NCBI RefSeq assembly: GCF_017874735.1 | Contig: NZ_JAGGLV010000012.1 | Span: 62,001-126,000 of the forward strand | Direction: 5' to 3' | Length of the DNA: 64,000 bases | From: Paenibacillus silagei | GTDB lineage: Bacteria > Bacillota > Bacilli > Paenibacillales > Paenibacillaceae | Part shown: positions 1 to 7,057 of the stretch, one piece after another | Position numbering within the stretch: position 1 is the stretch's first letter | Layout: the number at the start of each line of letters is the position of its first letter | Notes under the pieces: generated by a model | The model's database searches: none | Seen by the model: the letters and a program-made list of their open reading frames with translations, nothing else | What the model was told of the DNA's origin: nothing | Made by a program: the position numbers and the translations under genes

Positions 1-1294
1 ATACTTCAGCGTATTGGTCATTGTCGAGGTAATTCATCTCTTCCTCTACCCAGGCGGCTCCCTGCTCCTGCTTTTGCAGTCTGGCCAGCTCTTCTTGCAG
101 CCATTTCTGCACCAGCGTAATCCGGTTAGGCAGACGAATCGAAGGATCAAAGCTGTATAGCTTGCTCTTGATTTGCTCCCCCGAGATTAACACGCGGTCC
201 CGGAAGCGAATGTCCTTGAACAGCATCCCCTCCAGCTTCAGCCACTGCGCATAACCCTGAAGTGCCCGGAGGAAGGCTTCCGACGCCTTATATCCGACTC
301 CCTTGAGACGGGCTTCATACCCCTCTTCCTGCTGAGCGGTAAGCACATATTCCATCTGATCGAACGAATCTTCAATCCGGTAATCCTGACCCAGCCACGT
401 TTCCAGATATTCCTGAAAGGTCGTCTGCTGCATATTCTCTTCACCCAGCTCCGGAAGAACGGTAGATACATAACTATTGAACATCGGGTTAGGGGAAAAT
501 AACACAATCTGATCCGCCGTCAGCCGCTCGCGGTGTTTGTACAGCAGGTAGGCTACGCGCTGGAGCGCTGCCGAGGTTTTGCCGCTGCCCGCCGCTCCCT
601 GCACAATAAGCATCCGGCTCGTATCGTTACGAATAATCGCGTTCTGCTCGGCCTGAATCGTGGCTACAATGCTCTTCATTTGTGAATCTGCGCCTTTGCC
701 AAGCACCTGCTGGAGCAGCTCATCTCCGATCGTAACGCTCGAATCGAACAAATGCTGGAGCTGACCGTCACGGATCTGGTACTGCCGCTTCAGTTCCATC
801 GTTCCGCTAATCCGTCCTCCGGGTGTGTCGAAGGCTGCTTTTCCTGGCGGATAGTCGTAGTACAGGCTCGCAATGGGGGTCCGCCAGTCATAGACCACGA
901 AGCTCAGACCATCCTCTTCGATGAAGGAGGACACTCCGATATAGACCTGTTCCACAGCCTCCTGACCCTCCTCGTGAAAATCAATCCGGCCAAAATAAGG
1001 CGACGGCAGCAGCCGCTGCATATTCTTCCATTGCCGCAGCTTCCGCGCATGACTGCGTTCCCGTTCAGACAGGACTGCGTCCTGCTGGGTAATGGTGAAG
1101 AAGCTCTCTTCGAAATCCTCCTCCGTACTCGTATTGACCGTAACCTCTTCCCAGAATCTCCGGCGGATGTCCGTAGCCTGCTCCTTCAGCTGGCCAACCT
1201 CCGGCTCCAGGCTTGCGATCCCCGATTTCAGCTTCTCTTTGACCTGCTCCAGCCACTCCTGCTCCTGCTCCCAGCTGCTTACCTTCTCCATCAC
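1..1294 (-). CDS. helD: RNA polymerase recycling helicase HelD (N-terminal part; runs off the left edge)
   Basis: UvrD/Rep-like superfamily 1 ATPase that removes or recycles stalled RNA polymerase. About 430 codons are in the window; the B. subtilis protein is about 774 residues, so the C-terminal helicase half lies outside. The reading frame is open from the start to position 2. It opens with a charged coiled-coil-like N-terminus (many E, Q and K), as in the family's secondary-channel arm. A Walker A motif, GAAGSGKTS, sits near residue 235 and is followed by AALQRVAYLLY, as in HelD. GTG 1294 and ATG 1291 are adjacent in-frame starts behind AGGAG at 1302-1306, giving spacings of 7 and 10 nt. 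No good minus-strand promoter was recognised; a strong plus-strand promoter diverges from just upstream. The family assignment is firm; the exact start is not. Confidence 0.88.
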   Translation of the reverse strand, partial: MMEKVSSWEQEQEWLEQVKEKLKSGIASLEPEVGQLKEQATDIRRRFWEEVTVNTSTEEDFEESFFTITQQDAVLSERERSHARKLRQWKNMQRLLPSPYFGRIDFHEEGQEAVEQVYIGVSSFIEEDGLSFVVYDWRTPIASLYYDYPPGKAAFDTPGGRISGTMELKRQYQIRDGQLQHLFDSSVTIGDELLQQVLGKGADSQMKSIVATIQAEQNAIIRNDTSRMLIVQGAAGSGKTSAALQRVAYLLYKHRERLTADQIVLFSPNPMFNSYVSTVLPELGEENMQQTTFQEYLETWLGQDYRIEDSFDQMEYVLTAQQEEGYEARLKGVGYKASEAFLRALQGYAQWLKLEGMLFKDIRFRDRVLISGEQIKSKLYSFDPSIRLPNRITLVQKWLQEELARLQKQEQGAAWVEEEMNYLDNDQYAEV

Positions 1295-1335
1295 CTGATC
1301 ACTCCTCTTTCTTGACATAGTCCCAAACAGGCGGG

Positions 1336-1365
1336 TTGACAAACCGGATGTCCCTTTGCTATAAT
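1336..1365 (+). promoter_or_regulatory. Sigma-A promoter of a candidate small RNA
   Basis: A perfect TTGACA (1336-1341) and a perfect TATAAT (1360-1365) are separated by 18 bp. It reads rightward, away from helD, and no protein gene follows on this strand. The predicted start of transcription is near 1372. Confidence 0.65.
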
Positions 1366-1371
1366 TAAGAT

Positions 1372-1505
1372 ATAAATAAGATGCGTTACCTCCGATCTGA
1401 TTTTCGAAAATAGTCAACAGTCTTCTAACATTAGCATATTATTTCTTTGTATGCAATACTTCCTGAATCATAATTAACCCTGGCGCTTGCGCCAGGGTTT
1501 TGTTG
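1372..1505 (+). ncRNA. Candidate small RNA of about 130 nt between helD and a flavin reductase gene
   Basis: A consensus promoter (1336-1365) is followed about 105 nt later by a perfect 10-bp hairpin and T-rich tail (1476-1505). The only ORF inside is a ten-codon frame from 1381 with no Shine-Dalgarno sequence. Near its 5' end the RNA would carry ACCTCC, which is complementary to Shine-Dalgarno sequences. Firmicute regulatory RNAs often act through such C/U-rich stretches, but this one is unrecognised and no target is proposed. The alternative is that the hairpin only ends the leftward operon and the promoter is inactive. Confidence 0.45.
1476..1505 (+). terminator. Intrinsic terminator, possibly bidirectional
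   Basis: Arms AACCCTGGCG (1476-1485) and CGCCAGGGTT (1490-1499) pair perfectly around a CTTG loop. A T-rich tract follows on the plus strand. On the minus strand the tail is only A/T-rich, so it serves the flavin reductase operon less well than the candidate small RNA. Confidence 0.65.
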
Positions 1506-1572
1506 TTTAGGTGATAACCTGTCCTTGTATTCCCCGCTGAAACGGCTAACCGTCTGCTCACCAGCACAGCCG

Positions 1573-2166
1573 TTACACCGGTCTCTCGATCTCAAAAATC
1601 TCCCCAATCCCCGCATAGTTATTCCCTGCCAACCGGCTTACCGCCCCTAATCGTACCGGATCAATCCTTCCCTGTTCGTAAATCTCTTCGTCCAGATGAA
1701 ACTGCACGATCCTGCCAATCACTAGGTCATTATTCGGCAGCTCCAGGCAATGCTCCAACACACATTCCATCCGCACCTTCGCTTCCTGGACGCCGGGGAC
1801 CTTAATTCGCTGGCTATCCACAGGCGTCATACCTGCTAAGGCGACCTCACTCTGGTCAGGCGGCAACGGTGCAGCAGTCATATTCACTTGTCTGACATTC
1901 TGCTCATCCACAATATGAACCACAAACTCCTTCATGTGCTTGATGTTGCGTGCAGTATCCTTGGACTGACCCCCGGCATGCTGAATAGAGATAGAAATCA
2001 TCGGCGGGTTGGAGGATACAATATTGAAGTAGCTGAACGGCGCACCGTTCAAGACCCCATCCTCCGACAAGGTAGTTACAAAAGCAATCGGACGCGGAAT
2101 AATCGTCCCGACCAGAAGCTTATAATTATCCCGTTCGGTGCCCTGCTGCGGATCAATAGTGATCAT
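1573..2166 (-). CDS. Flavin reductase family protein (FMN-binding split barrel)
   Basis: 197 residues, matching the Flavin_Reduct family, which binds FMN and uses NAD(P)H to make reduced flavin, often for a partner oxygenase. Typical features are the early IIPRPIAFVTT segment, NGAPFSYFNIVSSNPPM in the flavin-binding region and SRLAGNNYAGIG near the end. It lies 31 nt downstream of the MhqO-like dioxygenase gene in the same direction, so the two probably form an operon controlled from 3167-3219. A role in handling quinones or aromatic compounds is inferred from that context; the substrate is unknown. Confidence 0.85.
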   Translation of the reverse strand: MITIDPQQGTERDNYKLLVGTIIPRPIAFVTTLSEDGVLNGAPFSYFNIVSSNPPMISISIQHAGGQSKDTARNIKHMKEFVVHIVDEQNVRQVNMTAAPLPPDQSEVALAGMTPVDSQRIKVPGVQEAKVRMECVLEHCLELPNNDLVIGRIVQFHLDEEIYEQGRIDPVRLGAVSRLAGNNYAGIGEIFEIERPV

Positions 2167-2197
2167 GCTCGTGCCTCCCTTTTAATGTCAAAGCAGA

Positions 2198-3136
2198 TTA
2201 GTCAAGCTCTCTTACAGTAACCGGCAGCAGAACTTGTTCAATCTGTGCTCTGTGCGGCTCGTATTGTTCCGGCAGCATCAGGCTGGTCCCCATCGTCTCC
2301 GGCGTTTCATCATGAGCGAAGCCCGGAGGATCGGTAGCGATCTCGAACAGAATCTCCCCATGCTCTCTGAAGTAGATGGCGTTGAAATAATTCCGGTCCT
2401 GCACAGGCGTTACCCCATATCCATTATCATGTACAACTTCCTGCCATTCAAGCTGATCCTGATCATCCTTCGCTCTCCAGGCGATATGATGTACGGTGCC
2501 GACACCCATTTCACCGCGCGGTACAGCCGTTACCTTCAGCTCAACCACATTTCCAAGATCCGCAGCCGAATGGTAACGGGCGACATCACCTTCCTGCCCT
2601 GCGAATGTAAGTCCCATCACCTTCTCCAGCAGCTCCGCCGTTTGTTCAGGTTGAGTGGACAGCAGTGTTGCGCCGCCGAAGCCCTTGATTGCAACCTCAG
2701 GCGTTATGCCACCGAAAGTCCATTCATTACGCTCACCCGCCTCCCGTTCCACCAGCTCCAGATGCAGACCGTGCGGATCATCGAATTCCAGGTAGTGCTC
2801 TCCGAACCGCTCCATCTCTGTGTAAGCCACCTTGAATGCCGTGAGCCGCTCTCTCCAGAACGCCATCGCCCCGACCGGAATCACATATGAAGTCACACCA
2901 ACCTGCCCGCCGCCGATCTTACCCTGATACGCATCCGCCCACGGGAAGAAGGTAATAATCGTTCCCGGCTTCCCGCCATCATTGCCGAAGTAGAAGTGAT
3001 ACGTTCCCGGATCGTCGAAATTGACCGTTTGCTTCACCAGCCGCAGCCCCAGTACCCCTGCATAAAAGTCCATATTCTCCTGCGGATGCCCGACAATAGC
3101 GGTGATATGATGAATACCCATGGTTTGTTTGTTCAT
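2198..3136 (-). CDS. mhqO: Ring-cleaving (vicinal-oxygen-chelate) dioxygenase, MhqO-like
   Basis: 312 residues, the same length as B. subtilis MhqO, a hydroquinone/catechol-type extradiol dioxygenase of the VOC superfamily. Two glyoxalase-like halves are visible. The likely iron-binding triad is a His at 9/10 (GIHHITAIV), a His at 216/217 (GTVHHIAWR) and Glu265 (EILFEIATD). AGGAGG at 3145-3150 lies 8 nt before the ATG. It is the first gene of an operon with the flavin reductase. Two inverted repeats of MhqR type overlap the promoter, so induction by electrophilic quinones is likely, by analogy with the MhqR regulon. No MhqR-like gene is adjacent. Confidence 0.88.
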   Translation of the reverse strand: MNKQTMGIHHITAIVGHPQENMDFYAGVLGLRLVKQTVNFDDPGTYHFYFGNDGGKPGTIITFFPWADAYQGKIGGGQVGVTSYVIPVGAMAFWRERLTAFKVAYTEMERFGEHYLEFDDPHGLHLELVEREAGERNEWTFGGITPEVAIKGFGGATLLSTQPEQTAELLEKVMGLTFAGQEGDVARYHSAADLGNVVELKVTAVPRGEMGVGTVHHIAWRAKDDQDQLEWQEVVHDNGYGVTPVQDRNYFNAIYFREHGEILFEIATDPPGFAHDETPETMGTSLMLPEQYEPHRAQIEQVLLPVTVRELD

Positions 3137-3166
3137 TTGAATTGCCTCCTAAGTTGATTCATTCGA

Positions 3167-3219
3167 ATTATATCTTTACTTTAAGATATTTGGTTAAACA
3201 TTATCTTTAAGTTAAGATA
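3167..3219 (-). promoter_or_regulatory. Promoter with two MhqR/MarR-type operators upstream of the dioxygenase gene
   Basis: Operator 1 is ATATCTT-N6-AAGATAT at 3170-3189. Operator 2 is TATCTT-N6-AAGATA at 3202-3219. Their centres are 31 bp apart, about three helical turns. A minus-strand TATAAT (3172-3167) overlaps operator 1; the -35 is poor. The arms resemble the TATCTC...GAGATA element described for MhqR in B. subtilis. Confidence 0.7.
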
Positions 3220-3240
3220 TTTTATATCCTTACTTTACTT

Positions 3241-3546
3241 TCTATAGTTACAGTTGTCAAGTACTTAAGTACAATAAATAGCCCCTTCTTAAGAAGAGGC
3301 CGCTGAACTAATAGTTTTTGAACACATTTTACTAGATGAACTGTGACAATCCTGCACATATTGCAACATTCTGCTCACTCTATGGCCCGTAATCAAAAAA
3401 TGTTGCACAAAAGGCAGCTTTCCGCATCCACCAGACAGCTGGACGGAACTATTCCTGCTTTTTATACAACATTTCTCCCGAATACTTAGGTATTAATCAA
3501 CCAGAGTTGCAATTTATGCAGTATTTCTTAGCTATCAGCATTAACT
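3241..3546. other. Non-coding stretch with short palindromes
   Basis: No credible gene. It holds GTACTTAAGTAC (3261-3272, a perfect 12-bp palindrome), then a near-perfect palindrome at 3281-3300 centred on CTTCTTAAGAAG, and inverted GCAACAT/ATGTTGC words between about 3363 and 3407. The MerR-GNAT operon ends at 3547, so the 3281-3300 palindrome might act as its terminator, although the following T tract is weak. Confidence 0.4.
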
Positions 3547-4032
3547 TTACTTAACAAGCTTTTTCTCATAAAAGCACAAGGTCAGCCTGTCGTTGATCTG
3601 TTGGGTCTCACCCGTCCTTCTGTAGCCCAGCTTTTCATACAAGTAGCAGTTTCGCTCCTCCTGCACGACGGTCGCCAGCCCCCACGTTTTCGCATCCGAA
3701 TAGATCTCTTCAATCCGGGCGAATGCCTGCTGGGCGATGCCTTGGCTTTGGGATTGCGGAACTACACATAATTGACCGAGCCAGTAATGATGCTCATCTG
3801 TCTTCTTGACTCTCATGCTGCCTACAGCATTTCCGGCGTTTCGGATGATATAGTAATCAACAAAATCCTGATTCATCCGTTCTACGAGCCTCTCCAACGT
3901 TTCATTAGCCGGATTTGTCTCATAATCCTGATATTTCTCCAAGAGCGGCAGGAAGGCCTGAAGCTGCATAGCATGAATATCCGCCGCATCCTCCAACGTA
4001 GCTTTACTTAATGTAACCTCTGACTGTTTCAT
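3547..4032 (-). CDS. GNAT family N-acetyltransferase
   Basis: 161 residues with the acetyl-CoA-binding motif A pattern QLCVVPQSQSQGIAQQAF (around 92-109) and a C-terminal LYEKLGYRRTGE typical of GNAT enzymes. AGGAGG lies 8 nt before the ATG. It is the last gene of a MerR-GNAT-GNAT operon, 18 nt behind the preceding acetyltransferase. The substrate cannot be read from sequence; control by a drug-sensing-type MerR suggests detoxification, as inference. Confidence 0.85.
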   Translation of the reverse strand: MKQSEVTLSKATLEDAADIHAMQLQAFLPLLEKYQDYETNPANETLERLVERMNQDFVDYYIIRNAGNAVGSMRVKKTDEHHYWLGQLCVVPQSQSQGIAQQAFARIEEIYSDAKTWGLATVVQEERNCYLYEKLGYRRTGETQQINDRLTLCFYEKKLVK

Positions 4033-4050
4033 TGTATGTACCTCCTGGCT

Positions 4051-4536
4051 TTATACCCTATACACGTAGTCCCAATGTTCACCCTTAAGTACGGAGCCAG
4101 GCCCCATGTCCCGCTTCTGCTGCAAAATAAAACCAACGCGCTCATACATCCGTTGGGCTGGGATCAGATCATCATTGGTGGTCACCCGAATCTGCCCGAC
4201 TTCATTCCGCAGGATTCGGTCGACCGCTTCTTGAAGCTGCATGGTACTGTAGCCTTTGCCTTTGTAGGCAGTTGCAATACAGTTATGGCCAATTTCAGCG
4301 TATCGTGGCATTTGCCTCGGGTCCCAGGATACGAAGCCAATAGCCTTACCATGCAGCGTAGTCATGAACCCATATTTATCTGCAATTTGCAGATTGTCAA
4401 AGAAAAAGTTGTCGAACTCCTGCCAATCCTCCAGACAGTTCTGCTCATACCTGCGGTCGAAGGAATAAGCATCCTTCAATAGTTCAAGCAATGTTCCCCG
4501 TTCAAACTGGCTGATTTTACTGAACTCAATGTTCAT
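4051..4536 (-). CDS. GNAT family N-acetyltransferase
   Basis: 161 residues. The acetyl-CoA pyrophosphate loop is visible as AYKGKGYST near residue 90, and MYERVGF in the C-terminal half is typical of the fold. It is the middle gene of the MerR-GNAT-GNAT operon, 33 nt after merR and 18 nt before the second acetyltransferase. It shares length but little obvious sequence with its neighbour, so the pair need not be a recent duplication. The substrate is unknown. Confidence 0.85.
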   Translation of the reverse strand: MNIEFSKISQFERGTLLELLKDAYSFDRRYEQNCLEDWQEFDNFFFDNLQIADKYGFMTTLHGKAIGFVSWDPRQMPRYAEIGHNCIATAYKGKGYSTMQLQEAVDRILRNEVGQIRVTTNDDLIPAQRMYERVGFILQQKRDMGPGSVLKGEHWDYVYRV

Positions 4537-4569
4537 TTAATTCCCTTCTTTTCTTGGGTGTTGTAACTT

Positions 4570-5448
4570 TCACTTTAACACCACAGGTTCCAGCAGACTC
4601 AAATCATACAAATTCCCACTGCCCGCAGGGCTGTCATTGCGGATATGCTCTTCCAGGCAAAGTCTGCTGCGGTCCGAGCGGTACTTTTGGCTATGGGCTA
4701 ACTGATCCATCAGTGTCTTCCAGGAGCCGCCAATGTCTTCGCTGCTGTCCAGCTTGGCGTATAGCCCCCCGGGCAGGGTCATTTCCTTGAAGGGTTCCGG
4801 CACGCTGATTCCTTCAGGAATTGTCGCACACATTCCATAGCCATAGGGTTTACCAGCACTACTTGGCATAGGCTTCATATTCCCGCCGAATAACCGCGCC
4901 GTGCCCAGGAGCTTTGCGGATTCCAACCAATCCATGATAGGACCCATCGCTTTGTCTTCCGGAGAAACGTCTACCACGATATGAAAGGCTACCCTCATAG
5001 TTGGCAGTGTAATCACTTTAAATGTGGACTGTCCGGTTACATTACTCATAAAGACATTCTCCATTTCGCTAAGCAGTTCCTCCTGAATGGAGGTTCTCTT
5101 ATTGGAAGTATTCAGGTAATCGAGTACCTGATGTAATTGCTGTCCCATCTGTTCTAGTTCTTCCTGGTGCACCTGTAGAGCAAGTATCCTGTTCTGTATA
5201 ACCTGCTTAAGCACAGGCACAGAACTTTTATCCAAGACAGCCTGTATTTCTCTGATCGGGATATCCATTCTCCGCAGCAGTGCTGTGATCCTGATACACT
5301 TAAGCGCATGTTCATCGTAGGTACGCCAGCCGGAAGATACCTCTCTCTTACTCTGAAACAATCCTTCTGCTTCCCAGTGCCGCAAGGTGCGGCTCGTCAG
5401 CCCGAGTTGCTCCGACAATTGCTGTATGCTAACAACCGTCCTGTTCAT
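4570..5448 (-). CDS. MerR family transcriptional regulator with C-terminal effector-binding domain
   Basis: 292 residues. A MerR winged helix occupies about residues 5-75 (IQQLSEQLGLTSRTLRHWE, then a wing with GWRTYDEHALKCI). A dimerising helix covers about 80-115. A GyrI-like/BmrR-type ligand domain follows from about 140, with MRVAFHIVVDVSP and a PYGYGMCATIPEG strand. Proteins of this plan activate drug-export or drug-modifying genes by untwisting a promoter with a long spacer, and exactly such a promoter sits upstream (5478-5508). It heads an operon with two acetyltransferases, which are its likely targets. The ligand is unknown. Confidence 0.88.
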   Translation of the reverse strand: MNRTVVSIQQLSEQLGLTSRTLRHWEAEGLFQSKREVSSGWRTYDEHALKCIRITALLRRMDIPIREIQAVLDKSSVPVLKQVIQNRILALQVHQEELEQMGQQLHQVLDYLNTSNKRTSIQEELLSEMENVFMSNVTGQSTFKVITLPTMRVAFHIVVDVSPEDKAMGPIMDWLESAKLLGTARLFGGNMKPMPSSAGKPYGYGMCATIPEGISVPEPFKEMTLPGGLYAKLDSSEDIGGSWKTLMDQLAHSQKYRSDRSRLCLEEHIRNDSPAGSGNLYDLSLLEPVVLK

Positions 5449-5477
5449 TTCTCCCTCCTTCCTGTGATCACATCCCT

Positions 5478-5509
5478 ATCCTATCACTTGACGCAGCGGC
5501 AACTTCAAG
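5478..5509 (-). promoter_or_regulatory. MerR-type promoter: 19-bp spacer containing a dyad
   Basis: On the minus strand, -35 TTGAAG (5508-5503) and -10 TAGGAT (5483-5478) are 19 bp apart, the hallmark of MerR-activated promoters. The interval 5487-5509 is an imperfect palindrome with arms CTTGACGCAGC and CTTGAAGTTGC (8 of 11 matching). It drives the merR-GNAT-GNAT operon. Confidence 0.72.
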
Positions 5510-5596
5510 GAGGAATTTGGATTACTGCCGTATGCTCCTTCAGCTTTGCTCGTATGGTCTGCATGGACTCACTCCTAACCCTACGCGAACTAAAGT

Positions 5597-5625
5597 TTGA
5601 CATTCTCCAGAAAGTACTGTATAAA
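5597..5625 (+). promoter_or_regulatory. Sigma-A promoter of the trpS leader
   Basis: TTGACA (5597-5602) and TATAAA (5620-5625) with a 17-bp spacer. Transcription would start near 5632, just before the T-box leader. Confidence 0.75.
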
Positions 5626-5654
5626 TACACTAATTCAATATTATATAACTTTGC

Positions 5655-5930
5655 AATGACGAAGAGAGTACGCATAACGAATACTTCAGAGAGCTGATGG
5701 TAGGTGCGAATCAGTGTAGGGAATATGCCGAAGTGGGCTTCTGAGCATCCAAACCGAACCTTCAGGAAGTAGGCTTTGGCGAAAGTCTCGTCGTTACAAG
5801 AGACGCGTATTCAAACCTATAGTGAGGTTTCGATACGTTCAAGCGGTCCGGATCACCGTTCGGACTAACTAAGGTGGCACCACGGGGTTTTCTCGTCCTT
5901 TTCAGGATGAGAAGACCCCTTTTTGATTTT
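5655..5930 (+). promoter_or_regulatory. T-box riboswitch, tryptophan specifier, with attenuator
   Basis: The conserved T-box core GGTGGCACCACGG is at 5873-5885. Stem I begins with an AGAGAG-type element near 5689 and carries a TGG (Trp) specifier at 5734-5736 in the usual context before GCTTCTGAGC. The acceptor-sensing TGGC (5875-5878) would pair with a GCCA tRNA end, which fits the G discriminator base of bacterial tRNA-Trp. The competing terminator is 5884-5924: GGGGTTTTCTCGTCC against GGATGAGAAGACCCC, then T5. Uncharged tRNA-Trp should switch trpS on. Confidence 0.93.
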
Positions 5931-5947
5931 ATAGACGGAGGGATAAT

Positions 5948-6949
5948 ATGAGTAATGACATTGTATTAACAGGAATTAAACCTACGGGCAAAGTCCATCT
6001 GGGGAACTACATCGGAGCAATCAAACCTGCACTGCAAATCGCCGGGGCCAGTGATTGCACTTCACTCTACTTCATTGCCGACTACCATGGGTTAAATTCC
6101 ATACAAAATAGAGACGAGTTCAGAGATCTGTCTTATAGTATCGCAGCCACTTGGCTGGCACTCGGACTCAACCCGGACCGGGTGATTTTCTATAGACAAT
6201 CTGATGTGCCGGAGATCTTCGAGCTGTGCTGGATTCTAGCCTGCCTGACGTCCAAAGGACTGATGAATCGTGCCCATGTCTACAAAGCGATTCAAGATCA
6301 AAATGAACAACTGGGCGTGGATGCGGATACTGGTGTTAATATGGGTCTGTTCACCTATCCGATTCTGATGGCTGCGGACATTCTGCTGTTCCAATCAGAC
6401 AAGGTCCCTGTCGGTAAAGACCAGATTCAGCATGTGGAGATCGCCAGAGATATCGCCGAAAGCTTCAACCGGGTTTATGGAGATACGTTCAAGTTGCCTG
6501 ACTATATTGTCGATGAGAGCACAGCGGTGATTCCTGGTCTTGACGGGAGGAAAATGAGCAAAAGCTATAACAATACGATTCCGCTTTTCGAAACGGCAGA
6601 GAACCTGAAGAAGCTGATCAGCAAAATCAAAACTGACTCTACACTTCCGCAGGAACCGAAAGACCCGGAGACCTCTAATATTTTCTTGTTGTATAAAGAA
6701 TTTGCGACGCCCACTCAAGTGCAGGAGTTAAGAGACAAATATCTAAGTGGCATTAGCTGGGGTGAGGCCAAGCATGAGCTATTCCAGGTAGTTAATGCTG
6801 CTCTGGAGGAGCCACGGAAGAAATACTATGATCTCATGGCAGAGCCAGAGCAGATCGACACAATCTTGAGTGAAGGCGCCCGGAAGGCAAGAGCCCTGGC
6901 GGGACCGTTGCTCAAGAAGGTTAAATCGAGGATAGGACGTTATGCGTAG
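5948..6949 (+). CDS. trpS: Tryptophanyl-tRNA synthetase
   Basis: 333 residues, a class I aminoacyl-tRNA synthetase charging tRNA-Trp. The HIGH-like motif is HLGN at 17-20 and KMSKS is at 202-206. GGAGGG precedes the ATG. Expression is controlled by the upstream Trp T-box, and a bidirectional terminator follows. The N-terminus (VLTGIKPTGKVHLGNYIGAI) differs from the usual Bacillus TrpS start (SGIQPSG...), so this may be a second, divergent TrpRS; some bacteria keep such a paralogue for resistance to tryptophan analogues such as indolmycin. Whether another trpS exists cannot be seen here. Confidence 0.95.
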   Translation: MSNDIVLTGIKPTGKVHLGNYIGAIKPALQIAGASDCTSLYFIADYHGLNSIQNRDEFRDLSYSIAATWLALGLNPDRVIFYRQSDVPEIFELCWILACLTSKGLMNRAHVYKAIQDQNEQLGVDADTGVNMGLFTYPILMAADILLFQSDKVPVGKDQIQHVEIARDIAESFNRVYGDTFKLPDYIVDESTAVIPGLDGRKMSKSYNNTIPLFETAENLKKLISKIKTDSTLPQEPKDPETSNIFLLYKEFATPTQVQELRDKYLSGISWGEAKHELFQVVNAALEEPRKKYYDLMAEPEQIDTILSEGARKARALAGPLLKKVKSRIGRYA

Positions 6950-6996
6950 ACCGGTTTTAAGACAGTGGTGATCATTTGTTTGTCTTTGAATACACA

Positions 6997-7051
6997 AAGA
7001 AACCACTCTTGGAACAGGTCAGGTCTCTTTCCGTTCCAAGAGTGGTTTCTT
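6997..7051. terminator. Strong bidirectional terminator between trpS and the ABC exporter operon
   Basis: A perfect 19-bp inverted repeat, AAGAAACCACTCTTGGAAC (6997-7015) with its complement at 7033-7051, flanking a 17-nt loop. A/T runs at the stem base give U tracts in both directions. It separates convergent genes. Confidence 0.85.
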
Positions 7052-7057
7052 CAGCAG

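Noticed and set aside
752..1315. Plus-strand ORF of 187 codons
   Set aside because: It is the complement of the helD coding region, which has clear HelD motifs.
5308..5697. Plus-strand ORF of 129 codons upstream of trpS
   Set aside because: It overlaps merR on the opposite strand and runs across the MerR promoter and the T-box leader.
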